From the NCBI RefSeq assembly GCF_030052815.1, contig NC_079496.1, positions 9,935,100-9,999,099 of the forward strand: DNA of 64,000 nt. The letters are read 5' to 3'. This DNA is from Hevea brasiliensis. Its lineage: Eukaryota; Streptophyta; Magnoliopsida; Malpighiales; Euphorbiaceae. The notes below the pieces were generated by a model. It searched no databases and had not been told where the DNA came from. It worked only from the letters and a program-made list of their open reading frames with translations. The translations under genes and the position numbers were made by a program. Shown here piece by piece: positions 63,958-64,000 of the stretch. How positions within the stretch are numbered: position 1 is the first letter of the stretch; each line of letters opens with the position of its first letter.

Positions 63958-64000
63958 CTACAAAAATATGAAAAGAACAGAATTTAAATTGAAATTAAGA

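Overview
The window is nuclear DNA from a flowering plant, probably a rosid. The evidence is spliced genes with GT..AG introns, AT-rich intergenic DNA, a chromovirus-type Ty3/gypsy LTR retrotransposon, plant RTE-like LINE remnants, hAT-like and Tourist-like MITEs, and proteins that look like standard angiosperm families. I cannot name the species from sequence alone.

Left half (1-29 kb): a tandem cluster of three elongation factor eEF1A genes, all on the minus strand. Copy 1 (1-1189, running off the left edge) is broken by a 14-bp tandem duplication that creates an early stop. Copies 2 (10156-12326) and 3 (25874-27383) are intact, 449 aa each, with the same layout: a leader intron just before the ATG and one coding intron. 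All three share a CTATAAATA TATA box and an upstream telo-box. The intron of copy 2 holds a tRNA-like gene resembling plastid trnS-UGA with an altered anticodon loop. The copies are separated by transposons: a hAT MITE (1844-2401), a 4.66-kb solo-LTR-like unit (2697-7360), a 5'-truncated RTE-like LINE (about 8045-9760), and a full-length but decayed gypsy element with 5-bp target duplications (15525-23909). A fourth related LTR fragment lies inverted at 29197 onward.

Middle (29-35.8 kb): gene-poor, AT-rich DNA with the inverted LTR fragment, a duplicated CT microsatellite and a possible LINE 3' end.

Right half (35.8-64 kb): four genes whose coding exons I could join in frame. They are a 412-aa double C2H2/UBA/PUB protein (plus strand), a 466-aa TBC-domain Rab GTPase-activating protein (plus), a 519-aa Golgi-type O-fucosyltransferase (minus), and a proline-rich protein of at least 559 aa resembling Arabidopsis At4g04980 (plus). 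A 180-bp unassigned exon candidate lies at the right edge (minus). From memory, three of these families also lie close together on Arabidopsis chromosome 1 (around At1g04830-At1g04910), suggesting conserved microsynteny. There is no operon-like functional linkage; the genes serve translation elongation, ubiquitin/p97-type adaptor functions, vesicle traffic and cell-wall or glycoprotein fucosylation.

I found no convincing new biological system. The most unusual object is the intron-nested plastid-like tRNA-Ser whose aligned anticodon is UUA. Other points worth checking are the eEF1A pseudogene, the gypsy element lacking a recognisable gag-to-RT region, the paired Tourist-like MITEs, and the 8-nt first coding segment of the O-fucosyltransferase gene.
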